From Chloroflexota bacterium (GTDB lineage Bacteria; Chloroflexota; Anaerolineae; UBA4142): 64,000 bases of DNA. The stretch spans positions 1-64,000 of the forward strand of contig JACRBM010000013.1 in the NCBI GenBank assembly GCA_016219275.1, given 5' to 3'. The translations under genes were made by a program, and so were the position numbers. This document shows positions 1-7,275 of the stretch, in pieces (position 1 is the first letter of the stretch; each line of letters starts with the position of its first letter). The notes below the pieces were generated by a model. That model had not been told where the DNA came from. It saw only the letters and a list, made by a program, of their open reading frames with translations, and did not search any database.

Positions 1-179
1 CACCGCATCACTGGGCACACCCCAGCGATCGGGATTGAACAGATTGGTCGAGAGTGAAGTAGCGTCATTCTCTAATCAATGCCACAACTCGCTACAATTG
101 TCCAATTTAGAACGCTTGTCTAATCTGACATTGTCAAAGTAGTTACAATGGAATTTGCTCTGGTTTCGCGGAGGATTTG
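1..179. other. Left-edge region upstream of the mhqO-like gene
   Basis: No gene can be assigned here. A short frame starting with ATG at 67 runs leftwards off the window edge for about 22 codons and is too short to judge. The stretch from about 65 to 140 is AT-richer than its surroundings and holds repeated TTGTCYAAT-like boxes (98-106, 116-124, partial at 131-139), plus an inverted repeat TTAGA-N7-TCTAA at 107-123. This fits a promoter/operator for the downstream detoxification pair. The ribosome binding site GGAGG lies at 170-174. Confidence 0.4.
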
Positions 180-1259
180 ATGACTGTTCTTGGTCTCCAC
201 CATATTACATTGGTTTCGTCCAACGCTCAACGCACAGTTGATTTTTACACGCGTGTGTTGGGACAACGCTTGGTCAAAAGGACCGTCAACTTTGACGATC
301 CCGCCAGTTATCATCTGTACTTTGGCGATGAACTGGGTCGTCCTGGGAGCGCCATTACATTTTTCGAATGGCGCGACGCGCCGCGCGGCTATCCAGGCAT
401 CGGCGGCACGCATCACTTGGCGCTCCAGGTCGCGGACAACGCGGGCTTGCTCAAATGGAAACGCCGCCTTACCGATCTCGGCATCGCGGTCGAAGGTCCG
501 CTCGACCGGCACTATTTCCACTCGATCTATTTTCGCGATCCCGACGGCGTGATTCTCGAAATCGCGACGCGCGGTCCGGGCTGGACGATTGACGAAGCGC
601 CGGCTCGGATCGGCGAGGCATATCGCGAGCCGCCGCGCGCGATGATCGTTCGCAATCGCGATGAAGCGCGCATTCGCGCGGAAACGTGGCACGCACCGGT
701 CCCACACATCACACCAGAGATGGCGCTCGCGGCGGGAATGCACCACATCACCGCGATTGGTTCGGACATTCACCGGACACACGCGTTCTATGGCGACTTG
801 CTCGGCATGCGGCGTGTCAAGATGACGTCTAACTTCGACGACCCGACATCGGCGCACTGGTACTGGGGCGCTGGCGATGGCAAACCCGGCACACTCATCA
901 CGTACTTTGAACGCGACCCACGCAGCGAACCACATGCGCGACTGGGGACTGGTCAAACGCATCATTTTGCGCTCGCGGTGTCGGACGACAACAGCCAACT
1001 CGAATGGCGCGAGAAACTCGTACGCGCGGGACTGGGTGTGTCACCCGTGATGGATCGCGTTTACTTCAAAAGCATTTACACGCGCGATCCCGACGGGCAC
1101 ATCGTCGAATTAGCGACGGCCGGTCCGGGTTTTGCGGTGGATGAGGACGCGAGCGAACTGGGTACGCATCTCCGGCTCCCTCCCTGGCTTGAGGAACATC
1201 GCGCCGACATCGAAGCGAATCTGCAACCGCTCGCCGCCGACGCGTTGGAACCGGCATGA
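180..1259 (+). CDS. Ring-cleaving dioxygenase/glyoxalase-like protein (MhqO family)
   Basis: The protein has two tandem vicinal-oxygen-chelate (VOC) halves, each opening with a paired-His segment (LGLHHITL near residue 4 and GMHHITAIGS near residue 184). Each half ends with a similar FRDPDG/TRDPDG strand followed by an acidic metal-ligand-type ILEIAT/IVELAT. About 359 residues with duplicated domains is the architecture of the MhqO/LinE-like family linked to quinone and catechol stress. ATG 180 is chosen because GGAGG at 170-174 is five bases upstream; a TTG at 177 is too close. The stop overlaps the next start by ATGA, and the partner is a carboxylesterase as in Bacillus mhq operons. The substrate is inferred, not shown. 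Confidence 0.8.
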   Translation: MTVLGLHHITLVSSNAQRTVDFYTRVLGQRLVKRTVNFDDPASYHLYFGDELGRPGSAITFFEWRDAPRGYPGIGGTHHLALQVADNAGLLKWKRRLTDLGIAVEGPLDRHYFHSIYFRDPDGVILEIATRGPGWTIDEAPARIGEAYREPPRAMIVRNRDEARIRAETWHAPVPHITPEMALAAGMHHITAIGSDIHRTHAFYGDLLGMRRVKMTSNFDDPTSAHWYWGAGDGKPGTLITYFERDPRSEPHARLGTGQTHHFALAVSDDNSQLEWREKLVRAGLGVSPVMDRVYFKSIYTRDPDGHIVELATAGPGFAVDEDASELGTHLRLPPWLEEHRADIEANLQPLAADALEPA

Positions 1260-1894
1260 GTCCCTCGCTTCATCGAGACGAACCGGTTTTCATCACCGGC
1301 GCACCGCTCGACCGCGCGCGCATCGCGATGATTCTCATGCACGGGCGCGGCGCGTCGGCGCAAGACATTCTCACGCTTGGAGACGAATTCGCGCGTGCTG
1401 ATGTTGCCTATCTCGCGCCGCAAGCGGCAAACCAGACCTGGTATCCGTTTCGCTTTTTCGAACCCATCGAAAAAAACGAACCGTGGCTATCGTCGGCGCT
1501 CGCGGTGATCGGAGACCTGTTGGCGCGCATCGCCGCGTCCGGCATTCCCGCCGAACGAACCGTACTCGCCGGATTTTCTCAAGGCGCGTGCCTCGTGGCT
1601 GAATTTGCGGCGCGTCACGCGCGGCGATACGGCGGCGTCGTCGCACTTTCCGGTGCGCTGATCGGACCGGATGGCGTCACGCGCCCTACCACCGGCACGC
1701 TCGACCAGACCCAGGTTTTCCTGGGATGCGGCGAGGACGATATTCACATTCCTAAAGAACGCGTCCTCGCAACCGAACGCACTTTGCGCGCGCGCGGCGG
1801 GAATGTGACCACGCGGTTTTACTCCGACGTGAGACACACGATATACGCCGACGAGATCGAATTCGTCCGTGCAATGTTAGAACAAATCGAGTGA
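1256..1894 (+). CDS. Phospholipase/carboxylesterase family hydrolase (MhqD-like)
   Basis: A 212-residue alpha/beta hydrolase. An HGRG oxyanion segment follows strand 1 (MILMHGRGAS), the nucleophile elbow is GFSQGA (Ser in the middle), a late Asp lies in LGCGEDDIHIP, and the catalytic His is in the SDVRHTIYADE region. This is the full length of the family that includes MhqD and acyl-protein thioesterase-like enzymes. It overlaps the upstream dioxygenase by four bases, so the two are probably co-translated. In Firmicutes the same pair is induced by quinones and diamide-like electrophiles, and the same role is inferred here. Confidence 0.8.
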   Translation: MSPSLHRDEPVFITGAPLDRARIAMILMHGRGASAQDILTLGDEFARADVAYLAPQAANQTWYPFRFFEPIEKNEPWLSSALAVIGDLLARIAASGIPAERTVLAGFSQGACLVAEFAARHARRYGGVVALSGALIGPDGVTRPTTGTLDQTQVFLGCGEDDIHIPKERVLATERTLRARGGNVTTRFYSDVRHTIYADEIEFVRAMLEQIE

Positions 1895-2081
1895 CGATTT
1901 GACACAGCAGGACTCGAAGTCTAACAACTTTCTTACGGCGATCCAAAACGAATTTGCTATAATCCTGGATGTTCTTACGACACCCAGTTTTTTCGAGACC
2001 TTCTGACATCATCTGCCATCGAGCTTTTCAGGCGCAATTGATGCGCACCAAAATAAAACCCAGGAGAGAAGGAGGACAAGA

Positions 2082-3188
2082 ATGAGTAGCCAGACGCCCC
2101 CCATTCCCCCCAGTCCCACGACCGGCGGCGACGATAGTTTGCGTAACTATCTCGTGACCGAATTCGTCGAGGACTATCAAGAAGGGCACATCACGCGCCG
2201 CGACGCGATTAAAAAACTCGCCGCGATTTTTGGCAGCGCCGCGTTCGCGACGAATTTCCTTGCCGCGTGCGCGCCTGCACCGACTGCGGTGCCACCGACC
2301 GCGATGCCGCCGACCGCGATGCCGCCCCCCACGACGGCACCTACCGCGATGCCGCCCACCGCGATGCCACCTCCCACGACAGCACCTACGGCGATGCCAC
2401 CCACCGCGATGCCGCCTACCGCGACGGCGACTCGCGCCGCGACAAGCGCGGCAACGCCTGCGCCAACCGGAAATCCGGTAACCATCAATCCGAACGACCC
2501 AGACATCGAAGCCAGGATGGTCGAGTACGACAGCAAGACGTTCAAGATTGCGGCGTACCTCGCCAAGCCAAAGGGCAACGGACCTTTCCCCATCGTTCTC
2601 GTGTGCCACGAAAATCGCGGCTTGCTCGAGCACATCAAAGACGTCGCGCGCCGCTTTGCCAAAGCCGGTTATGCTGCGCTCGCGGTGGATTTGCTTTCGC
2701 GTGATGGCGGCACGGAAAAAGTCGGTGCGAATGTGCCAGGCGTGTTGGGCAATGCGCCACCAACCCAGTTCGTCGAAGACTTCCAAGCGGGTCTCAAGTA
2801 CATGCAAGCGCAAACCTTCGTCGCAAAAGATAAAGTGGGAATGACCGGCTTTTGCTTCGGCGGCGGCATCACATGGCGCTGTGCGACCCAGATGCCGGAA
2901 TTGCGCGCGGCGGTTCCATACTATGGACCGAACCCGCCGCTCGAAGACATCCCCAACATCAAAGCCGCGGTTCTCGCCATGTATGGCGGCACGGATACGC
3001 GCATCAATGCGGGCATCCCAGCCGTCGAGGACGCGTTGAAGAAGGCAAACAAGACGTTCGAGAAGATCATTTACGACGGGGCGGGGCACGCGTTCAACAA
3101 CGATACCGGCGCAAGTTACAACGCGAACGCCGCTAAAGATGCGTGGGCAAAGATGCTCGCGTGGTTCGACAAGTACGTGAAAGCGTAA
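2082..3188 (+). CDS. Dienelactone hydrolase family lipoprotein
   Basis: The N-terminus carries a late signal sequence with paired Arg (ITRRDA, residues 38-42), a hydrophobic stretch and a lipobox ending at Cys63. Export is therefore predicted, possibly by Tat, with lipid anchoring. Residues about 66-125 are a Pro/Thr/Met/Ala-rich linker encoded by near-identical repeats. The catalytic domain follows, with the dienelactone hydrolase triad recognisable as Cys258 in GFCFGGG, Asp305 in YGGTDTR and His336 in GAGHAFNN. A strong Shine-Dalgarno (GGAGG) precedes ATG 2082. Cytoplasmic homologues cleave dienelactone in chlorocatechol breakdown, but exported ones of this kind have no settled substrate. 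It stands alone; the upstream gap (1895-2081) shows no gene. Confidence 0.85.
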   Translation: MSSQTPPIPPSPTTGGDDSLRNYLVTEFVEDYQEGHITRRDAIKKLAAIFGSAAFATNFLAACAPAPTAVPPTAMPPTAMPPPTTAPTAMPPTAMPPPTTAPTAMPPTAMPPTATATRAATSAATPAPTGNPVTINPNDPDIEARMVEYDSKTFKIAAYLAKPKGNGPFPIVLVCHENRGLLEHIKDVARRFAKAGYAALAVDLLSRDGGTEKVGANVPGVLGNAPPTQFVEDFQAGLKYMQAQTFVAKDKVGMTGFCFGGGITWRCATQMPELRAAVPYYGPNPPLEDIPNIKAAVLAMYGGTDTRINAGIPAVEDALKKANKTFEKIIYDGAGHAFNNDTGASYNANAAKDAWAKMLAWFDKYVKA

Positions 3189-3198
3189 TCGCGTATGA

Positions 3199-3222
3199 GA
3201 ACGCTCCGGCGAGCGTTCCCTA
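3199..3222. repeat. Short GC-rich inverted repeat (GAACGCT...AGCGTTC)
   Basis: A palindromic stretch of the form GAACGCTC-cggc-GAGCGTTC between two convergent genes. A related copy (GGGAACGCT...AGCGTTCCC) lies at 9783-9806 after the response regulator gene, so this is a dispersed repeat rather than only a terminator. A second inverted repeat, GGCGCGGA...TCCGCGCC, is at 3245-3266. Confidence 0.5.
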
Positions 3223-3274
3223 CCCAGTCAGTGATCCTACGTAGGGCGCGGACGCCGTTCCGCGCCAATCAAAA

Positions 3275-3304
3275 GGGGCGACCTGCTCGGTCGCCCCAAA
3301 TTTT
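3275..3304. terminator. Bidirectional intrinsic terminator
   Basis: A nine-base-pair stem GGGGCGACC (3275-3283) and GGTCGCCCC (3289-3297) with a five-base loop, flanked by AAAA on the left and a T-rich run on the right. It sits between the convergent hydrolase gene and the minus-strand gene ending at 3305, so it can serve both. Confidence 0.8.
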
Positions 3305-3634
3305 TCAATTCAGACTGAGGAACGGTTTCAATTTCTCCAGGATCGCCGGCTCGTCTCCCGCGCGATAGATGGCGCGTTCTCCGTTGCCACAACTCAGCGC
3401 GATCAATTTCGCCAGCTCCCGAAAGCACGAACATGGTTCGAAGCGGCGCGCTTGCGCTTCGGTTTCCCACAGCGTAAATACGCGCACCTCATCCGCCGCG
3501 TGATTCACTGCGAACGACGCATCCTTCCAGCCCGGTTGCTCCTGCAATTCCGGTAAAACCGATTCGCGCCACACACGCGTTGCTTCGCCGATCCGATGAC
3601 TGGACAATCGCAAGTGAATCATACTTACGTACAT
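3305..3634 (-). CDS. Small antibiotic-biosynthesis-monooxygenase-like (dimeric alpha-beta barrel) protein
   Basis: A 109-residue protein starting MYVSMIHLRLSS. It has the strand-helix-strand pattern of the ABM/NIPSNAP-like ferredoxin-fold barrel: an N-terminal strand, a helix ending LPELQEQPGWKDA, then a strand containing RVFTLWETEAQA. ATG 3634 is chosen over a start 17 codons upstream because a GGGAGG box lies just before it. A two-Cys motif (CSC) sits near residue 68. Members act as small monooxygenases, heme-degrading proteins or unknown stress proteins; nothing here decides between these. Confidence 0.55.
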   Translation of the reverse strand: MYVSMIHLRLSSHRIGEATRVWRESVLPELQEQPGWKDASFAVNHAADEVRVFTLWETEAQARRFEPCSCFRELAKLIALSCGNGERAIYRAGDEPAILEKLKPFLSLN

Positions 3635-3787
3635 TCTCGCCTCCCTCGAACGCGGTATCTGAGATCGTGTCGGTCTCTTGCGCATAGTTTACACTCAAAC
3701 GCGTCGCTTTGCCAGTCCGGAAACTGCTCACTTTTTGTTCACGCGTAGCGACTCGACAGGCGCGTGGCAATCCGCTATAATTCGATC

Positions 3788-6700
3788 ATGCCCATTACGC
3801 GATTGTATTTTCTTGGAACGCCGAAACTCGAACTCGATGACGTACCCGCCGACATCACGTCGGTCAAATCCATCGCGCTGCTCGCCTTGCTCGCGATGCA
3901 ACGCGAGCCGCTCGCGCGCGAGCGCATCCTGGGAATGTTGTGGGCGGAAAGCGCAGACGACGCCGCGCGCAAAAATCTACGTAACGCGTTGTGGAGCATT
4001 CGCAAAGCACTCGGCGAGGACGTTATCCGCGCTGACGACGATCACCTCTCGCTCGGTGAATCCGTGTGGGTGGACGCGCGCGAGATGGAGCGGATAGCGG
4101 ATAGCGAATGGCAAATCGCAGATGGCAAATCGCAGATAGCAGATGTGTCATCTACCATTCGCCTTTCGCCATCCGCTATTGCGCTTTATCGCGGCGAATT
4201 TCTCGACGGCATCGCGTTGAGCGACGCGCCGGAATTTGAATTGTGGTTGACTGGCATCCGTGAACGTTTGGCGCAAGCACATTTGCGTTTGCTCGCCGCG
4301 CTCGTCGAACAACAACGCGCACGCGCGGATTGGCGCGAGGTCATCACGACTGCGCGCCGCGCGCTCGCCCACGATAATTTACAAGAGCCGATGTATCGCG
4401 CGTTGATGCACGCGCACGCGCAACTCGGCGAGCGCGCGGAGGCGCTGCGCGAGTATGACGCGTTGCGAGCCGCGCTCGAACGCGAACTGGGCGTCGCGCC
4501 GTTGCCAGAAACCGACGCGCTGCGCGACGCGATTGTTGCCGGGACTATTCGCGCGAGCGAGCCGCCTCAGCCCAGCCCCCGCGCGCGCATATCGCGCGCC
4601 GCGCCGTTGCACACTCCACTCGTCGGTCGGCGCGTTGAGATGGACACACTCTCCGATGAATGGAATCTTGTTCAAAGCGGACACACACGCGTCGCAATCA
4701 TTGTCGGCGAGTTGGGCATTGGCAAATCGCGCTTGTGGCAAGAATGGTCGAGCACCTCCGCGGGCAACGCGCTCGTTCTCGAAACGCGCTGTCTCGATTC
4801 GACCCAGTCGCTGCCGTTTGCGCCATTGACGCGCCTGTTTGATCGCGCCGATCTCGCGCGCAGATTGTTCACACCCGCATCGCCCGTCGCGCCGACCTGG
4901 CTTGCCGAAGCCGCGCGCTTGTTGCCCGGCATTCGCGCGAACTTGCCATCATTGCCTACGTCCACTCCGCTTTCACCCGAAGAAGAGTGCCTCCGATTGT
5001 TCGAAGCACTAGCGCAACTGTTGCTCGCGCTCAAGCAACCGCTCGTGATGTTTGTGGACGACGCGCATTGGGCAGACCGCGCCTCGCTCGACTGGCTTGG
5101 CTTTCTCACGCATCGTCTTGCCGATCAACCGCTGTTGCTCGTCATCGCGTATCGTCCCGAGGACGCGCCCGCCGCGCTCTCGCACGTCGTCGCGCGTTGG
5201 GCGCGCGAAGGCATTGCGCGCCGGCTCGCGCTCGCGCGTTTGACGCCCGCGGAATGCGCCGCGCTCACCGCGCTGCTCGGCGGCGATCCTGGGTCGATAG
5301 AACGCGCGCAAACCCAGAGCGCGGGCAATCCGTACTTTTTGATCGAGCTCTTGCGCGCCGCGCCGAACGATATTCCACCGGCGCTCGGCGAACTGGTGCG
5401 CGCGCGGCTCGCCGCATTGCCGGACGCGGCGCAACAAATCGCGCAAGCCGCCGCCGTGCTCGAATCGGATTTCGATCTCGCAATGTTGCGCCGCACGAGC
5501 GGTCGCGATGAAGAAGAAACGCTTCAAGCGTTGGATGTGTTGTTGAATGCGAACATTCTCGTCGAGCGACAGAATCAGTACGAGTTCGCGCATCCGCTCG
5601 TCGCCGCGATCACACGCGAGGGCATCCACCGCGCGCGCCGTGCGTTTCTACATCGCCGCGCGGCAGAAACGCTCGCCAGTGTGTACGGCGCGCGCGTGCA
5701 ACCGGTCGCGGGACGCCTCGCCGCGCATTACACCGAAGCGAACGATCCGCCGCGCGCCGCGCGCTTTGCCGAAATCGCGGCGGAGCACGCGCTCGCGCTC
5801 GGCGCGCCGGACCAAGCCGCGCAATTTTATCGGCAGGCGCTTGCGAACGAACCGACCCCCGAACGACAGCTAGGACTGGGACGCGTGTTGCAACGCCAGG
5901 GCGAACTCGCGGCGGCGCGCGCGTCGTTCGAGGTGGCGAAACGCGAGTACGAACGCGCGGGCAATCTGCGCGGCGCGGCGCGCGCGCAAGTCAATATCGC
6001 AGAAACGTATTTTCCAGCCGGACAATTCGCCGAAGGGCAACAGGCGCTCGAACGCGCGCTCAAGTACATGGACACGGACGATGATCCGCTCGCGCACGCG
6101 ATGGCGCACTTGATGCTCGGCACGGGTCCAACCGGGAATACCTTGCAGACTAACGAAATAGAAAATCATTTGCTCGAAGCCACGCGCCACGCGCAAGAGC
6201 ACAACCTGCCAGAGATCGCCGCGCGCGGTCAATTTGCCTTGGGTAACCAGCGCGCGGAACGCGGCAACTTGCGCGGCGCGCTCGACGCGTACACGCAATC
6301 CATCACGTTTGCGCGCGCGGCGGGAAACGATTATCAAGAAATCCTGGGACACAACAACCTGGCGTACCACGCATTGCTCTTGGGTGAACTCGATACCGCG
6401 CGCGAGCACGTCGCGCAAGGATTCGCGCCCGCCGAGGCGCGCGCGTTGCGCGTGGCGTTGCAGTACTTGCACAGCACGCGCGGCGAGATCGCACTCGCGG
6501 AAAAAAGATGGCAGGACGCCGAAGATGATTTTCGACGCGGGCTGGTCATCACGGAATCGCTCGGCAATCACGAGCAAGCCGCCAGTTATCGCGCGAATCT
6601 CGCGCTCGTCGCGCGCGGGCGCGGCGATTTGGACGCCGCACTGATCGCACTCGAAGAAGCGCGCGATGCGGCAGCGCGGCTCAACGCGCCGCACCTCCAA

Positions 6701-6889
6701 GCGAAAATCGAACTGTGGCTTGCGGAAGTGTACGCGGAACGCGGCGAACGCGCCGCGTTCGAAGAAGCGCTTGCCCGCGCGGAGGCGCGCCTGAAAGACA
6801 GCGGACGCGGCGCGTTGCAGGATTGGGCGCGGCGATTGCGCGAAGACAAAGAGGTTTGGACGCGGACAAACGCAGACAAACGCAGATGA
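3788..6889 (+). CDS. BTAD/SARP-type transcriptional regulator with AAA ATPase and TPR domains
   Basis: About 1033 residues. An N-terminal winged-helix segment (residues 1-95) is followed by a bacterial transcriptional activation domain to about 255. Next comes a STAND/AAA-type ATPase with Walker A GELGIGKSR near residue 307 and Walker B VMFVDDAHWAD near 420, then a long alpha-helical TPR-like region (about 650-1030) rich in Ala/Glu/Arg. This is the SARP/MalT-like layout in which ligand or protein binding to the C-terminal repeats controls an ATP switch. ATG 3788 (MPITRLYF) fits the family start. Residues about 102-131 are encoded by a heptamer repeat (4091-4180), and the last codons (ending NADKRR) by a 10-base repeat, both unusual. 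The target genes are unknown. Confidence 0.85.
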   Translation: MPITRLYFLGTPKLELDDVPADITSVKSIALLALLAMQREPLARERILGMLWAESADDAARKNLRNALWSIRKALGEDVIRADDDHLSLGESVWVDAREMERIADSEWQIADGKSQIADVSSTIRLSPSAIALYRGEFLDGIALSDAPEFELWLTGIRERLAQAHLRLLAALVEQQRARADWREVITTARRALAHDNLQEPMYRALMHAHAQLGERAEALREYDALRAALERELGVAPLPETDALRDAIVAGTIRASEPPQPSPRARISRAAPLHTPLVGRRVEMDTLSDEWNLVQSGHTRVAIIVGELGIGKSRLWQEWSSTSAGNALVLETRCLDSTQSLPFAPLTRLFDRADLARRLFTPASPVAPTWLAEAARLLPGIRANLPSLPTSTPLSPEEECLRLFEALAQLLLALKQPLVMFVDDAHWADRASLDWLGFLTHRLADQPLLLVIAYRPEDAPAALSHVVARWAREGIARRLALARLTPAECAALTALLGGDPGSIERAQTQSAGNPYFLIELLRAAPNDIPPALGELVRARLAALPDAAQQIAQAAAVLESDFDLAMLRRTSGRDEEETLQALDVLLNANILVERQNQYEFAHPLVAAITREGIHRARRAFLHRRAAETLASVYGARVQPVAGRLAAHYTEANDPPRAARFAEIAAEHALALGAPDQAAQFYRQALANEPTPERQLGLGRVLQRQGELAAARASFEVAKREYERAGNLRGAARAQVNIAETYFPAGQFAEGQQALERALKYMDTDDDPLAHAMAHLMLGTGPTGNTLQTNEIENHLLEATRHAQEHNLPEIAARGQFALGNQRAERGNLRGALDAYTQSITFARAAGNDYQEILGHNNLAYHALLLGELDTAREHVAQGFAPAEARALRVALQYLHSTRGEIALAEKRWQDAEDDFRRGLVITESLGNHEQAASYRANLALVARGRGDLDAALIALEEARDAAARLNAPHLQAKIELWLAEVYAERGERAAFEEALARAEARLKDSGRGALQDWARRLREDKEVWTRTNADKRR
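4091..4180 (+). repeat. In-gene array of degenerate 7-base repeats forming an imperfect palindrome
   Basis: The stretch reads as successive 7-base units such as GGATAGC, GGATAGC, GAATGGC, AAATCGC, AGATGGC, AAATCGC and AGATAGC, then AGATG. It is followed by complementary units (CATCTAC, CATTCGC, CTTTCGC, CATCCGC). It lies inside the BTAD domain coding sequence without breaking the frame and adds roughly 30 residues just before the conserved IALYRGEFLDG motif. Confidence 0.75.
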
Positions 6890-7076
6890 AATATAACTAC
6901 TCAGCCATCGTGCCATTATCCGCGAATCACGCGAATCTTCGCTAATTTTTTCTTTTCAATCGCGTTATTCGCGTTATTCGCGGATAAATTTGCTCGCTCG
7001 TGCGTGCAAGCGATGATGGGCTGAGCAGTACCCATGAAATTCTCATCCGCATGCATCCGCGTTTATCCGCGTCCCA
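6856..7076. repeat. Large composite inverted repeat of 9- and 10-base units
   Basis: The left part carries 10-base units (GGACGCGGAC, AAACGCAGAC, AAACGCAGAT) and the right part their inverted relatives (CATCCGCATG, CATCCGCGTT, TATCCGCGTC). Between them are 9-base units, GCGTTATTC twice and ATCACGCGA/ATCTTCGCT. The left arm encodes the end of the BTAD regulator. The rest fills most of the 386-base gap (6890-7275) before the sensor kinase, in which no gene is seen. Confidence 0.65.
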
Positions 7077-7275
7077 AATTGATTTGTTCGGTTTCAGCAC
7101 GCGCGATTTAGGATAGAAACCAGACTGAAATTGGACTCGATTTAGACCTGATTCTGATAGGCTTGGTCATGCCGGTTCGATGCCGCGTTGGGCATCCGCC
7201 ATGACAGTCCCGCTGACGAGTGCCTCCAAAGTGTGTATCGCGCCTTTGGAGGCATTCACGCGTAAAGGACGCTTG

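Noticed and set aside
120-998. Long minus-strand frame antisense to the MhqO-like gene
   Set aside because: It overlaps a gene with clear VOC-domain motifs; its protein is Arg/Ala-rich without any motif, as expected of a shadow in high-GC DNA.
2028-3089. 353-residue minus-strand frame opposite the dienelactone hydrolase gene
   Set aside because: Its Arg/Gly/His-rich stretch is the complement of the Pro/Thr linker repeats; the + strand has the triad and signal peptide.
7180-7275. N-terminal extension of the heme-sensor kinase from ATG 7180
   Set aside because: The extra 32 codons lack signal or membrane character; ATG 7276 has a ribosome site and leads directly into the first membrane helix.
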